From Acinetobacter kookii (GTDB lineage Bacteria; Pseudomonadota; Gammaproteobacteria; Pseudomonadales; Moraxellaceae): a DNA stretch of 64,000 bases. The position numbers were made by a program, and so were the translations under genes. The stretch spans positions 124,001-188,000 of the forward strand of contig NZ_FMYO01000003.1 in NCBI RefSeq assembly GCF_900096895.1. Reading direction: 5' to 3'. The notes under the pieces are model-generated. The model saw only the letters and a list, made by a program, of their open reading frames with translations. It did no database searches and was not told the DNA's origin. Below, in pieces: positions 44,158-54,377 of this stretch; the stretch's first letter is position 1; every line of letters starts with the position of its first letter.

Positions 44158-45513
44158 ATGAGTGCCTTGTTTATTATTGTGGCAGCAATTTTACTCCTGG
44201 GACCGCTCATTGCGATTCACGAGTTTGGACATTATATTGTTGCGCGTAAACTGGGTGTTAAAGTTTTAGTTTATTCCATTGGCTTTGGTCCTACATTGCT
44301 CAAGTGGACCTCAAAAAAATCGGGCATTCAATATCAGCTTTCAGCCTTGCCATTAGGTGGCTACGTGAAAATGCTAGATGAACGGGAAGGCAGTGTTGCT
44401 GAAGAGGATTTACCCAAGGCATTCAACCGTCAGCATCCTTGGAAACGGATTGCGATTGTTGCTGCAGGGCCGCTAATCAATCTGGTTTTTGCAGTGTTAT
44501 TGTTCTGGGTTTTGTTTATTCCATCGCAAGAACAATTGAACACTCGTGTAGGTAAAGTGTTACCGGATACACCGGCTGCGATAGTTCAAATGCAGGTTGG
44601 TGACAAAATTACAACAGTTGACCGAACGCCAGTTACAACCTGGGAAAAGTTAAATTTTGCTTTGGTGGACCGCGTTGGTGAAACCGGTTCAATTGAAATT
44701 CAGGCAGACCGTCATGGTCAGTTGCAAACCTTTCACTTGCCTATCCAGAACTTCCTCAAAAATCAGAACCAGTCTGCATTAGACAGTTTAGGCTTCTTGC
44801 CATACCGTCCATATATTGCTCCCGTGGTCAGTAAGCTGAGTGAAGATGGTGCGGCCATTCGTCAAGGAATGAAAGAAGGCGATAAAATAGTGGCCATTGA
44901 TGGCGTGAAAATGAATGACTGGTTCGATGTTGTGAATGTTGTCCAGGCTTCCCCGGAAAAATTATTAAAAATAGATGTATTACGTCAAAATCAACTGGTA
45001 CATTTACAGGTGATGCCACAAGCCAAACGTGACAGCATGGGTAATGTTTCAGGTATGCTTGGTGTACAAAATGCCCCTGGAAAAATAACCATTCCGGAAG
45101 AATATAAGCAAACCATTCAATACAGCCCGACTGAAGCACTGGTGATGGCTGTTGATAAAACGGGTCAAATTTCAGGTATGATCTTGAATTCGATCGTCAA
45201 AATGGTACGTGGTTTAATTGGGCTGGACAATTTATCTGGACCAATCACTATTGCTAAAGTCGCAGGGCAAAGTGCGGAAATGGGTTGGCAAACCTTTATC
45301 TCATTTATGGCTTTAATGAGCGTGAGTTTGGGTATTTTAAATTTATTGCCTATACCAATGCTGGATGGTGGACATTTGGTTTACTATGTGATTGAGTTAA
45401 TTCGTGGTAAACCTGTTTCTGAACAAATACAATTGGTTGGTTTAAAAATTGGTATGGTACTGCTCGGTAGCATGATGCTCCTTGCATTATTCAATGACTT
45501 CATGCGTTTATAA
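44158..45513 (+). CDS. rseP: Site-2 intramembrane protease RseP
   Basis: RseP cuts membrane-bound anti-sigma factors and remnant signal peptides. The 451-residue protein (E. coli 450) has the zinc motif HEFGH at 21-25 in its first helix, two PDZ domains (about 115-300) and the third zinc ligand in PIPMLDGGHLVYY. The last helix is near the C-terminus. It lies 3 bases after dxr and 41 before bamA. Confidence 0.97.
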   Translation: MSALFIIVAAILLLGPLIAIHEFGHYIVARKLGVKVLVYSIGFGPTLLKWTSKKSGIQYQLSALPLGGYVKMLDEREGSVAEEDLPKAFNRQHPWKRIAIVAAGPLINLVFAVLLFWVLFIPSQEQLNTRVGKVLPDTPAAIVQMQVGDKITTVDRTPVTTWEKLNFALVDRVGETGSIEIQADRHGQLQTFHLPIQNFLKNQNQSALDSLGFLPYRPYIAPVVSKLSEDGAAIRQGMKEGDKIVAIDGVKMNDWFDVVNVVQASPEKLLKIDVLRQNQLVHLQVMPQAKRDSMGNVSGMLGVQNAPGKITIPEEYKQTIQYSPTEALVMAVDKTGQISGMILNSIVKMVRGLIGLDNLSGPITIAKVAGQSAEMGWQTFISFMALMSVSLGILNLLPIPMLDGGHLVYYVIELIRGKPVSEQIQLVGLKIGMVLLGSMMLLALFNDFMRL

Positions 45514-45554
45514 CAACGTAGATATGTAATAAATTAACATCGGAAAAGACTGGC

Positions 45555-48083
45555 ATGCAGCACACACATTTATTTATGCCTTTGGCACTCGTTAGTGCAA
45601 TGGCAGCAGTACAACAAGTATATGCAGCAGATGAATTCATTGTCCGCGATATCAAAATTGACGGACTTGTTCGCTTAACGCCAGAAAATGTTTATGGGAT
45701 GTTGCCTGTCAATGCTGGCGATCGTGTCAATGATGCGACCATTGCAAATGCCATTCGTGCTTTGTATGCCACAGGCCTGTTTGATGATATCAAGGCATCA
45801 CAACAAGCAGATACGCTTGTTTTTACCGTGGTAGAACGTCCGGTTATTTCCAAGGTCGAGTTTAAGGGAAATAAACTTATTCCTAAAGAAGCCCTGGAAG
45901 AAGGGCTTAAAAAGATGGGGATTGCAGAAGGCGAGGTTTTGAAAAAATCTGCTTTGCAAACCATCGAAACTGAACTTGAACAGCAGTATATGCAGCAAGG
46001 TCGTTACGATGCCGATGTTAAGGTAATCACGACTGCCAGACCGAATAACCGTGTTGATTTAACCATTGATTTTGTTGAAGGTAAGGCAGCCAAAGTTGTT
46101 GATATCAACATTATTGGCAATACTGTTTTTAAAGAAAGCGAAATCAAGCAGGCTTTTGCGGTTAAAGAAAGCGGCTGGAGTTCAATTGTTACCCGAAATG
46201 ACCGTTATGCGCGTGAAAAGATGGCAGCCAGCCTTGAAGCTTTGCGTGCTTTATATTTAAACAAGGGTTATATCAATTTCAATATCACCAACTCAAGTTT
46301 AAACTTGAGTGAAGATAAAAAGAATATCTTTGTTGAAGTGTCTGTAGATGAAGGCGAGCAATTCAAATTTGGCCAAAGCAAGTTCTTGGGTGATGCGCTT
46401 TACCAGCCTGAAGAATTAAAAGCGCTGCAAATTTATAAAGATGGCGAGATTTATTCGCAAGAAAAAGTCAATGCAGTTAAACAGCTCTTACTGCGCAAGT
46501 ATGGTAATGCCGGTTATTACTATGCTGAAGTCAATATTGTTCCTGAAATTAATAAAGAAACTAAACTGGTTGATTTGAATTATTATATTAATCCGGGTCA
46601 ACAAGTTACGGTGCGTCGTATCAATTTTACCGGTAATACCAAAACTGCCGATGAAGTATTGCGTCGTGAAATGCGCCAGATGGAAGGTGCATTGGCGAGC
46701 AATGAAAAAATTGATTTATCTAAAGTTCGTCTGGAGCGTACAGGTTTCTTTAAAACGGTTGATATTAAACCGGCACGTATTCCGAATGTCCCTGATCAGG
46801 TAGATCTGAACGTCAATGTTGAAGAGCAGCATTCAGGGACCAGTACACTGGCAGTCGGTTTCTCGCAAAGTGGTGGTGTAACCTTCCAGGCGGGCTTAAG
46901 TCAAACCAACTTCCTGGGTACGGGTAATAGTGTTTCGATTGATTTATCCCGTTCAGAAACACAAGATTATTATAATTTAAGTGTAACCGATCCGTACTTC
47001 ACCATTGATGGTGTGCGTCGCGGTTATAACATGTACTACCGTAAAACCAAGCTGGATAGTGATTATAACGTCAATAACTATGTGACGGACAGTTTTGGGG
47101 GTGGGATCAACTTTGGTTATCCAATTGATGAAAACCAGAGTGTGAGTGCAGGTTTAAATATCGACCAGACAGAAGTGACGACTGGTCCATACGTTTCGAC
47201 TTACGTTCGCGATTATTTGTTAGCGAATGGTGGTAAAGCGACTGGACGTGCTACAGATGTTTGTATTGGTGAGCAAGTCGCACAATATGGTGATCCGGCT
47301 AATCCAACTAAAGTAACAAGCTATACTTGTAACGGACAAACAGTCGATTTTGATAATAAATTTAATGGTGATTTCTTAACCTATAATCTTAATTTAGGTT
47401 GGTCTTACAATACCTTAAACCGACCTGTCTTCCCGACATCAGGTATGTCACATCGTGTGAATGGTGAAATTGCATTGCCAGGCAGTGATGTGGAATATCA
47501 AAAAGTGACTTATGATGCCCAAGCCTTCCAGCCTTTAGGCAAGGGCTTTGTACTGCGTGGTTATGGTAAGCTGGGTTATGGTAATGACCTGCCATTCTAT
47601 AAAAACTTCTATGCCGGCGGTTTTGGCTCGGTTCGTGGTTATGACAATAGTACTTTAGGTCCTAAATATCCTGGGGTGACGTTTAATGAAACTCAAACCC
47701 AAGATTATGGTCCTGAAGAAGTCGGTGGTAATGCTCTAGTTCAATTTGGTGCCGAGCTTGCACTCCCTTTACCATTTAAAGGGGATTGGACACGTCAGGT
47801 TCGTCCAGTGCTGTTTGCTGAAGGTGCACAGGTATTTGATACTCAGTGTGATATTCCAAAAGGAAACTTATACCTGAATTCGAGTAATACTCAAGTCAAT
47901 GCGAAACAGTATTGTGAAGATAACTTCGGCTTTGATGCAGGCAATATGCGTTATAGCGTAGGTGCAGGTTTTACCTGGATTACCATGATTGGTCCATTAT
48001 CTCTCAGCTATGCTTATCCGTTAAATGAAAAAGACGGTGATGATACTAAAAATATCCAGTTTGAAATTGGTCGTACTTTCTAA
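45555..48083 (+). CDS. bamA: Outer-membrane assembly factor BamA
   Basis: BamA inserts beta-barrel proteins into the outer membrane. The 842-residue protein has a signal peptide (cut after QQVYA), five POTRA domains (about 24-420), each with a VxFxG-like pattern such as VEFKGNKLIPKE and INFTGNTKTADEV, and a 16-strand barrel. The lid-lock motif VRGY occurs in GGFGSVRGYDNSTLG. The C-terminus ends in Phe, as needed for its own insertion. It is followed by skp and the lpx genes. Confidence 0.98.
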   Translation: MQHTHLFMPLALVSAMAAVQQVYAADEFIVRDIKIDGLVRLTPENVYGMLPVNAGDRVNDATIANAIRALYATGLFDDIKASQQADTLVFTVVERPVISKVEFKGNKLIPKEALEEGLKKMGIAEGEVLKKSALQTIETELEQQYMQQGRYDADVKVITTARPNNRVDLTIDFVEGKAAKVVDINIIGNTVFKESEIKQAFAVKESGWSSIVTRNDRYAREKMAASLEALRALYLNKGYINFNITNSSLNLSEDKKNIFVEVSVDEGEQFKFGQSKFLGDALYQPEELKALQIYKDGEIYSQEKVNAVKQLLLRKYGNAGYYYAEVNIVPEINKETKLVDLNYYINPGQQVTVRRINFTGNTKTADEVLRREMRQMEGALASNEKIDLSKVRLERTGFFKTVDIKPARIPNVPDQVDLNVNVEEQHSGTSTLAVGFSQSGGVTFQAGLSQTNFLGTGNSVSIDLSRSETQDYYNLSVTDPYFTIDGVRRGYNMYYRKTKLDSDYNVNNYVTDSFGGGINFGYPIDENQSVSAGLNIDQTEVTTGPYVSTYVRDYLLANGGKATGRATDVCIGEQVAQYGDPANPTKVTSYTCNGQTVDFDNKFNGDFLTYNLNLGWSYNTLNRPVFPTSGMSHRVNGEIALPGSDVEYQKVTYDAQAFQPLGKGFVLRGYGKLGYGNDLPFYKNFYAGGFGSVRGYDNSTLGPKYPGVTFNETQTQDYGPEEVGGNALVQFGAELALPLPFKGDWTRQVRPVLFAEGAQVFDTQCDIPKGNLYLNSSNTQVNAKQYCEDNFGFDAGNMRYSVGAGFTWITMIGPLSLSYAYPLNEKDGDDTKNIQFEIGRTF

Positions 48084-48119
48084 GTACGACCTTCAATGGG
48101 TTTAAAAAAGGATATTTGC

Positions 48120-48617
48120 ATGAAAAAAATATTAATGAGCCTGGTTTTTGCTGGTTTGGCGAGTACCTCAGTGGTACATGCTGCGGGTTATGGCGTGGTT
48201 GATCTGGAAAGAGTGGTCGAAAACAGCATGTATTTAAAACAGCAGAACGTTTCTTTACAGCAAAAGGTCAAGCCGCAAACCACCAAGCTGGAACAGTTGG
48301 CTAAAGAGCTGGAAGCTCTACAGCAACGTGCTCAGCAAACACCTAATTTATCCGATGCTGAAAAGCAGAAAATGTCTGCACAATTTCAGACGCAGCTAAA
48401 AGAGTTTAATACGCTGCAGCAAAGTGTACAGTCAACCGTTCAATCTACGATTCAGCTGATGAACAAGACTTTAGGGGATCGAGTCAAGCAGGTGGCAGAA
48501 CAATTGCGTAAAGAAAACAACTTGGATATTGTTTTGAATAAAAATTCCGCGCTTGCGTATGACCCTAAATATGATTTAACTGATAAAATGATTCAAAAGG
48601 TTAACGTTATTAAGTAA
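48120..48617 (+). CDS. skp: Periplasmic chaperone Skp/OmpH
   Basis: Skp holds unfolded outer-membrane proteins in the periplasm for BamA. The start at 48120 (MKKILMSLVF) gives a typical signal peptide cut after VVHA and 165 residues (E. coli 161); an in-frame Met eight codons earlier spoils the signal. The body is the long helical arms (VKPQTTKLEQLAKELEAL). It ends three bases before lpxD. Confidence 0.94.
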   Translation: MKKILMSLVFAGLASTSVVHAAGYGVVDLERVVENSMYLKQQNVSLQQKVKPQTTKLEQLAKELEALQQRAQQTPNLSDAEKQKMSAQFQTQLKEFNTLQQSVQSTVQSTIQLMNKTLGDRVKQVAEQLRKENNLDIVLNKNSALAYDPKYDLTDKMIQKVNVIK

Positions 48618-48620
48618 TCA

Positions 48621-49688
48621 ATGAATCCTAAACAATTTCGCTTAGAATATCTCGCCCGTTTAGTACAAGGCGAGCACGTAGGTCAATCTGATTTAATTTT
48701 GGAAGGATTGGCCAGCTTAGATGCGGCTCAAGCGAAACATATTGCATTTGTAAACGCTGATAAATATCTGGATCAGGCACGTGCTTCAAAAGCGGGTGCC
48801 TTGATTGTTACTCCAACTCTAAAAAATCAGTTAGATACGCACAATAATTTTATTGTAGTGGATAATCCTTATCTTGCTTTTGCCATCCTGACCCATGTAT
48901 TTGAAAAGAAAAATCAGCATCAGGGAATAGAAAGCACAGCACAAATTCATCCTTCAGCCATGATCGCTGATAGTGCCTATATCGGGCATTATGTTGTTAT
49001 TGGTGAGCATTGCGTAGTGGGTGATCACACCATTATTCAGTCACACGTTAAAATTGATCATGATATTGAAATTGGTCAGCACTGCTTTATTGATTCACAT
49101 GTCACTTTAACCGGTGATACAAAAATCGGTGACCGTGTCCGTATTCATGCCAATACCGTGATTGGCGGAGAAGGCTTCGGTTTTGCGCCTTACCAAGGTA
49201 AATGGCATCGTATTGCACAATTGGGTTCAGTTAAAATCGGTAATGATGTCCGAATTGGGTCAAATTGCAGCATAGACCGCGGTGCACTCGATGACACCAT
49301 TCTGGAAGATGGGGTTATTATTGATAATCTTGTGCAAATTGCCCACAACGTAAAAATTGGTGCAAATACAGCGCTGGCTGCAAAATGTGGTATTGCTGGA
49401 AGTACCACAATTGGCAAAAACTGTGTATTGGCTGGAGCCGTTGGGGTAGTAGGCCATATTAATATCGCTGATAACGTGACGATTACCGGGATGTCAATGG
49501 TCACAAAAAGTATTTCTGAGGCGGGAAGCTATTCTTCAGGTACACCAATGCTGGAAAGTTTGCACTGGAAACGGGCTGCGGTACGCTTTAAACAATTAGC
49601 AGATGTGCCATTGACCCAATTACTCAAACGGCTTGATCATATACAGGCTCAAATCGAGTCCCTTGAATCAACTTTTAAGCGTAAATAG
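48621..49688 (+). CDS. lpxD: UDP-3-O-(3-hydroxyacyl)glucosamine N-acyltransferase
   Basis: LpxD adds the second 3-hydroxyacyl chain in lipid A synthesis. The 355-residue protein has the N-terminal uridine-binding domain ([19 protein letters not shown]) and a hexapeptide left-handed helix ([20 protein letters not shown] onward). The catalytic His lies in [12 protein letters not shown]. The C-terminal helices ([15 protein letters not shown]) bind ACP. Confidence 0.97.
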   Translation: MNPKQFRLEYLARLVQGEHVGQSDLILEGLASLDAAQAKHIAFVNADKYLDQARASKAGALIVTPTLKNQLDTHNNFIVVDNPYLAFAILTHVFEKKNQHQGIESTAQIHPSAMIADSAYIGHYVVIGEHCVVGDHTIIQSHVKIDHDIEIGQHCFIDSHVTLTGDTKIGDRVRIHANTVIGGEGFGFAPYQGKWHRIAQLGSVKIGNDVRIGSNCSIDRGALDDTILEDGVIIDNLVQIAHNVKIGANTALAAKCGIAGSTTIGKNCVLAGAVGVVGHINIADNVTITGMSMVTKSISEAGSYSSGTPMLESLHWKRAAVRFKQLADVPLTQLLKRLDHIQAQIESLESTFKRK

Positions 49689-49691
49689 ATT

Positions 49692-50180
49692 ATGATGACT
49701 GAGTCGAATACTGCTGCATTTACGAAGCCTGAATTGCCAATGTACATTCAACAAATTCGTGAATATTTACCTCACCGCTATCCTTTCTTATTGGTCGACC
49801 GTATTGTTGAAGTGACTGATAATGGCATTGTGGGCTATAAGAATGTTTCAATCAACGAAGAGTTTTTACAGGGACATTTTCCGGATTATCCGATTATGCC
49901 AGGTGTTTTGATTGTTGAAGCATTAGCTCAAGTCTCTGGTATACTTGGCTTTATCATGAATAATGAAAAACCGGGTCCAGGTTCATTGTTTCTTTTTGCG
50001 GGCGCAGAAAAAGTCCGTTTTAAAAAGCAAGTCGTTGCTGGTGACCAATTGGTATTAAAAGCAGAATTGGTTATGCACAAACGTGGCATTTACAAATATA
50101 ATTGTATAGCCACAGTGGATGGCGTTGTAGCAACAACCGCGGAAATTATGGTTTCGCATCAGAAAATAGAGCAGGCATGA
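49692..50180 (+). CDS. fabZ: 3-hydroxyacyl-ACP dehydratase FabZ
   Basis: FabZ dehydrates 3-hydroxyacyl-ACP in fatty acid elongation and competes with LpxA/LpxD for the same substrate. The 162-residue protein has the catalytic His in LPHRYPFLLVDRI and the Glu in HFPDYPIMPGVLIVEALAQ. Two adjacent Mets are possible starts. The stop overlaps the lpxA start by four bases. Confidence 0.97.
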   Translation: MMTESNTAAFTKPELPMYIQQIREYLPHRYPFLLVDRIVEVTDNGIVGYKNVSINEEFLQGHFPDYPIMPGVLIVEALAQVSGILGFIMNNEKPGPGSLFLFAGAEKVRFKKQVVAGDQLVLKAELVMHKRGIYKYNCIATVDGVVATTAEIMVSHQKIEQA

Positions 50181-50965
50181 GTAATAACGATTTAATTCAC
50201 CCAACCGCCATTATTGACTCATCTGCAGTCATTGCTGCAGATGTACAAATTGGTCCTTATTGTATTATTGGGCCACAAGTCACCATTGGTGAGGGCACCA
50301 AGCTGCATTCACATGTAGTGGTTGGTGGCTATACTCGTATTGGGAAGAACAACGAAATATTCCAGTTTGCGAGTGTGGGTGAAGTTTGTCAGGATTTAAA
50401 ATATGCTGGCGAAGAAACCTGGCTTGAAATCGGCGATCATAACTCAATTCGCGAGCATAGCAGCTTGCATCGTGGTACGGTTCAAGATCATGGACTTACC
50501 AAAATTGGTAGCCATAATTTATTGATGGTCAATACTCACATTGCACATGACTGTGTGGTGGGCGATCATAATATTTTTGCCAATAATGTCGGTATTGCTG
50601 GACATGTACGTATTGGCGATTATGTGGTGGTTGGTGGAAACTCGGGTATTCATCAATTCTGTAAAATCGATTCTTATAGCATGATTGGTGGTGCTTCTTT
50701 AATTTTAAAAGATGTGCCTGCTTATGTCATGGTATCTGGTAATCCAGCGCATGCTTTTGCAATGAATGTTGAAGGCATGCGTCGTAAAGGCTGGTCTAAA
50801 AATGTCATCCAGGCATTACGTCAAGCCTTTAAATTGATTTATAAAGAAGGTTTAACCACTGAACAGGCAATTCAGCAGATTCGTGAAGATATTTTGCCAG
50901 AAGCGCCAGAAGCACAGCTGTTGATTGATTCTTTAGAGCAATCCAAACGCGGTATTGTTCGTTAA
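50177..50965 (+). CDS. lpxA: UDP-N-acetylglucosamine O-acyltransferase
   Basis: LpxA adds the first 3-hydroxyacyl chain to UDP-GlcNAc. The start at 50177 (MSNNDLIHPTAIID) overlaps the fabZ stop (ATGA); the frame is open further up only inside fabZ. The 262-residue protein equals E. coli LpxA. It has hexapeptide coils, the catalytic His in MVNTHIAHDCVVGDH and a helical end (MRRKGWSKNVIQALRQ). lpxB does not follow; a terminator does. Confidence 0.97.
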   Translation: MSNNDLIHPTAIIDSSAVIAADVQIGPYCIIGPQVTIGEGTKLHSHVVVGGYTRIGKNNEIFQFASVGEVCQDLKYAGEETWLEIGDHNSIREHSSLHRGTVQDHGLTKIGSHNLLMVNTHIAHDCVVGDHNIFANNVGIAGHVRIGDYVVVGGNSGIHQFCKIDSYSMIGGASLILKDVPAYVMVSGNPAHAFAMNVEGMRRKGWSKNVIQALRQAFKLIYKEGLTTEQAIQQIREDILPEAPEAQLLIDSLEQSKRGIVR

Positions 50966-50981
50966 TCGAATCTATTACAAT

Positions 50982-51015
50982 AAAAAAAGACACCTGTTAA
51001 GGTGTCTTTTTTTTA
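50982..51015. terminator. Bidirectional terminator between lpxA and the cpoB-like gene
   Basis: AAAAAAGACACCT and AGGTGTCTTTTTT surround a four-base loop with long T-runs on both strands. It serves both converging transcripts. Confidence 0.93.
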
Positions 51016-51885
51016 TTGTTTTAAATATCCCACTTCTTCAGATTTGGGATAATTTTTTTGCAGTTTGGTTTTAAGCTGGTTGGCAAGCGTTGTATTGTGA
51101 TCGACATCTTTGGCTATATTGTAGAGTTGATATAAAGAGCGTGATGCCTTTGCAGAATTGGGATATTGATTGACCACAATATTGTAGTTCTTTTTCGCTT
51201 CTGCATAATTGGTCGGTTCAATGGCCAGATTAAATTCAGCGAGCCAGAAATAAGCATTACTGATGTAGACACTATTGGGATTATTCTTGATAAAGTTTTG
51301 CATTGGAGCAATGGCTTTTTTGGCACCACCTTGTTTATAAGCATCCAGCGCTACAGTATAGGCGGCTTTATCCAGTTCAGCTGAAGAGGGTTGAGCACTG
51401 GTAGGAGCGGCCTGTTTTGCGGGGACAGAAGCCGCTTGCTTGACGGTTGTATTAGAGGCTACTGGGGCTGGGCTGTTTGTGCTGCTGGGAGAAGTATCCT
51501 GTTGGTTATCCTCCTCTGGAGCTGCACTTTCCGGATCCACTTTCTGTTGCAGCAGTTCGAGTCGCTGATCCAGATCGGTATAGCGATTGGTCAGCTCGTG
51601 TTTCAGCTGTTCAATTTCGTTGTCCTGTTCTTCAATTTTTCCTCGCAATGTGCGAAGGTCATTTTCTAATTGCTGGTTTTTCTGCATGAGTTGCCAATTC
51701 AGATTGGTGGGTACATTGGCAACTGCTGCACCTGAATTGATGGCGACATTATTGGCGCTGAGGTCAATGCTGTTGTTTTGACTCAAGCCGCGTGATTCAA
51801 TCGGGACATTGGCATAAAGTGAAGCGGAACCCAACAGGGTGAGTACACATAAAGCATGCTGTTTGAGCATCATAAAAACATCCAT
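51013..51885 (-). CDS. CpoB/YbgF-like periplasmic coiled-coil and TPR protein
   Basis: The protein looks like CpoB, which links peptidoglycan synthesis with the Tol system. From the Met at 51885 it is 290 residues; the frame opens 20 codons earlier with no signal-like sequence, and Mets at 51873/51870 are also possible. A Sec signal ends near SASLYA. A coiled coil follows (about 60-110, with LENDLRTLRGKIEEQDNEIE), then a Pro/Ala/Ser-rich linker and C-terminal TPR-like repeats (YTVALDAYKQGGAKKAI, SVYISNAYFWLAEFNLA). No tol-pal genes are adjacent, so the assignment rests on architecture. Confidence 0.75.
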   Translation of the reverse strand: MDVFMMLKQHALCVLTLLGSASLYANVPIESRGLSQNNSIDLSANNVAINSGAAVANVPTNLNWQLMQKNQQLENDLRTLRGKIEEQDNEIEQLKHELTNRYTDLDQRLELLQQKVDPESAAPEEDNQQDTSPSSTNSPAPVASNTTVKQAASVPAKQAAPTSAQPSSAELDKAAYTVALDAYKQGGAKKAIAPMQNFIKNNPNSVYISNAYFWLAEFNLAIEPTNYAEAKKNYNIVVNQYPNSAKASRSLYQLYNIAKDVDHNTTLANQLKTKLQKNYPKSEEVGYLKQ

Positions 51886-52118
51886 TTTGTATTTTTCGGT
51901 ACTTTCTAAACGCAAGATTTTAGAGCGTAACCATTTAAAAGACATGACGACATTAAAAACGTCCGGCCCATGAAATGCAATATGTGTTTACAATCTTGTC
52001 ATAGTTTTAAAGTAATTGATTGTGCAGATAAAAAACATCCAAAAATGCTGTTTTTAATTAATATTGTTTTTTTAATAATCAAATAAAAGCAATGTTGCTG
52101 GAAAACAGCTTGGGGTAC

Positions 52119-52146
52119 TTGCAAGTTAACTAAAAATCTCTATACT
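52119..52146 (+). promoter_or_regulatory. Promoter of the SRP RNA gene
   Basis: TTGCAA (52119-52124) and TATACT (52141-52146) are spaced 16 bp apart and fit sigma-70. Transcription should start around 52153, just before the mature RNA. Confidence 0.75.
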
Positions 52147-52156
52147 CTGTTCTTGC

Positions 52157-52273
<117 letters not shown>

Positions 52274-52661
52274 TATTTATAATTAAAAAAATAATTTAAC
52301 CTGCCTTCCTTTTGTCTAATCTATCATTCTATATATTTTAAAATTACACATCGAATGTTCTATGTGATGACTTTGCTTGTCTCTATCTTAATAAGATTGT
52401 TATTTATTAAATTTCAACCACTTAAGATTAAAATCTTCATTGTATTATTGTCAGTATAATTTGCCGTCTATCTTCCGTCTATATCATTCATTTATGGCGT
52501 TATAGGCATCTTTTAGATGATCAACATTTAACGGTTCGTAGCTTAAAAAACGATAATCATTGACTTAGCGCAATATGATGAGCTTCGTCGTTATTTTCTA
52601 GCGAACTATTCATATCGTGAGCGGGATTGACCAAAATTTCGAATTTTATGAATGCAGGGGA
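52274..52661. other. Spacer after the SRP RNA gene
   Basis: About 390 bp with no convincing gene. No clear terminator hairpin for ffs is visible; only an A/T-rich run follows. A short rightward stretch (about 52556-52622) reads like coding text (containing AQYDELRRYFLANYSYRERD) but has a stop 27 codons upstream of its end and no start. It may be a gene remnant or chance. Confidence 0.45.
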
Positions 52662-53258
52662 TTAATCCTCAGCTTTGCGGCTAATCGCTTGCATAATCGC
52701 ATCCATTTCAAACCCGCGATACATCAAAAAGCGTATTTGTTTGGCTTTCAGTTTTGGCTCTTTTTCAACCTCCAGACCAAACTTTTTCACTTTCAGTTGA
52801 TAGGCCTGTTCATTCCAGTCAGTTTCTTTCAATTCGTCCTGAATCAGACTGCTATCAATTTTTTTTGATTTTAACGCCATCTTGATGCGGTTTGGACCTT
52901 TACCTTTACGTTTCTGGCTCGACAGCATCATTTCAGCGACACGCTGGTCACTCTGATAATTTTCTTTTGCCAGTTCATCCACCAGTTTTAGCACTTCACC
53001 GCGATCCAGGGCATAAAGTGCAAGTTTCTCGATCAAATCTGCCTTTGAGTATTCCTTACGGGTCAATACAGCAAAAGCGTAGGAGCGTAAGCGTGTGCCC
53101 GTCAGGCCTTGAGGTTTGGGCTGGGTTTCAGTTTCAAAGTGCAAAGCATCTGAGTCTTGAGATGGATTCGAACAGACGGGCAATTCGCCAGGCGACTCAT
53201 CAAATTGTTGCTTGAGTGCTGCGTAATCCAGCATGTTGGGAAATTTGGGATTGCTCAT
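52662..53258 (-). CDS. recX: Regulatory protein RecX
   Basis: RecX binds RecA filaments and limits their growth. The 198-residue protein has three-helix repeats: RLRSYAFAVLTRKEYSKADL, YQSDQRVAEMMLSSQKRKGKG and VKKFGLEVEKEPKLKAKQIRFL. The N-terminal ~45 residues are an acidic, family-unlike extension (E. coli RecX is 166). It follows recA, separated by a terminator, so expression is likely by read-through. Confidence 0.92.
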   Translation of the reverse strand: MSNPKFPNMLDYAALKQQFDESPGELPVCSNPSQDSDALHFETETQPKPQGLTGTRLRSYAFAVLTRKEYSKADLIEKLALYALDRGEVLKLVDELAKENYQSDQRVAEMMLSSQKRKGKGPNRIKMALKSKKIDSSLIQDELKETDWNEQAYQLKVKKFGLEVEKEPKLKAKQIRFLMYRGFEMDAIMQAISRKAED

Positions 53259-53284
53259 AAGGTGGTCTATATCGAATCAAATAT

Positions 53285-53308
53285 AAAACGCCCCGTAGGG
53301 CGTTTTAC
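53285..53308 (-). terminator. Terminator between recA and recX
   Basis: AAAACGCCC and GGGCGTTTT surround a short loop. It lies 26 bases after the recA stop on the minus strand. In other bacteria a similar hairpin reduces recX relative to recA. Confidence 0.87.
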
Positions 53309-53333
53309 AGTTTAACTTTTATTGTGCTGGAAA

Positions 53334-54377
53334 TTAAGCATCTAAAAAGTCTGGTTCAGCTTCGTCATGGTCTTCTGCCGGTGCTGTACCGGTAGTGAGG
53401 AGCTGTTCACGGATCAGTTTTTCAACTTCCACTGCAATTTGTGGATTTTCTTCCAGATGGCGAATGACGTTGTTTTTACCTTGGCCGATTTTATCGCCCT
53501 GATAAGAATACCATGCACCCGCTTTCTGGATGATCTCTTGCTGTACTGCCAGGTCGATCAATTCGCCTAAATGGTTCACGCCTTTACCATACAAAATCTG
53601 GAACACGGCTTCTTTAAATGGAGGAGCCATCTTGTTCTTCACGACTTTTACGCGGGTTTCGGAACCGATGATTTCATCACCTTCTTTCACCTGGCCAATA
53701 CGGCGGATATCCAGACGTACAGAAGCGTAGAATTTAAGCGCATTACCACCCGTAGTGGTTTCAGGGCTACCAAACATCACGCCAATCTTCATACGGATCT
53801 GGTTAATGAAGATTACCATGCAGTTAGAACGTTTTGCATTACCGGTGATTTTACGCAGTGCCTGGCTCATTAAACGGGCTTGCAGACCCATGTGCGAGTC
53901 ACCCATTTCACCTTCAATTTCCGCGCGTGGTGTTAAGGCTGCAACGGAGTCGACGACGATCAGGTCAATCGCGCCAGAGCGTACCAGCATGTCGGCAATT
54001 TCCAGGGCCTGTTCACCATTGTCAGGCTGTGATACCAACAGGTTGTCGATATCTACCCCTAACTTGCGGGCATATTGCGGATCAAGCGCATGTTCGGCAT
54101 CGATGAAGGCACATGTACCGCCCGCTTTTTGACATTCTGCAATCGCCTGTAACGTCATGGTGGTTTTACCTGAAGATTCAGGACCGTAAATTTCAACGAT
54201 ACGGCCTTTAGGCAGACCGCCGATACCCAGTGCGATATCCAGGGTTAAAGAACCTGTAGAGACCGCTTCAACGGCTTGTACAGTGTTGTCACCAAGACGC
54301 ATTACTGTATTTTTACCAAACTGTTTTTCAATCTGGCTTAGGGCAGCATTCAGCGCCTTGCTTTTATTATCATCCAT
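53334..54377 (-). CDS. recA: DNA recombinase RecA
   Basis: RecA forms filaments on single-stranded DNA for strand exchange and damage signalling. The 347-residue protein has Walker [10 protein letters not shown] (65-73), Walker [20 protein letters not shown], the loop-2 region [15 protein letters not shown] and an acidic tail ([13 protein letters not shown]). Its length is close to E. coli (353). No canonical LexA box is obvious upstream, in line with Acinetobacter lacking a typical LexA system. Confidence 0.99.
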   Translation of the reverse strand: MDDNKSKALNAALSQIEKQFGKNTVMRLGDNTVQAVEAVSTGSLTLDIALGIGGLPKGRIVEIYGPESSGKTTMTLQAIAECQKAGGTCAFIDAEHALDPQYARKLGVDIDNLLVSQPDNGEQALEIADMLVRSGAIDLIVVDSVAALTPRAEIEGEMGDSHMGLQARLMSQALRKITGNAKRSNCMVIFINQIRMKIGVMFGSPETTTGGNALKFYASVRLDIRRIGQVKEGDEIIGSETRVKVVKNKMAPPFKEAVFQILYGKGVNHLGELIDLAVQQEIIQKAGAWYSYQGDKIGQGKNNVIRHLEENPQIAVEVEKLIREQLLTTGTAPAEDHDEAEPDFLDA

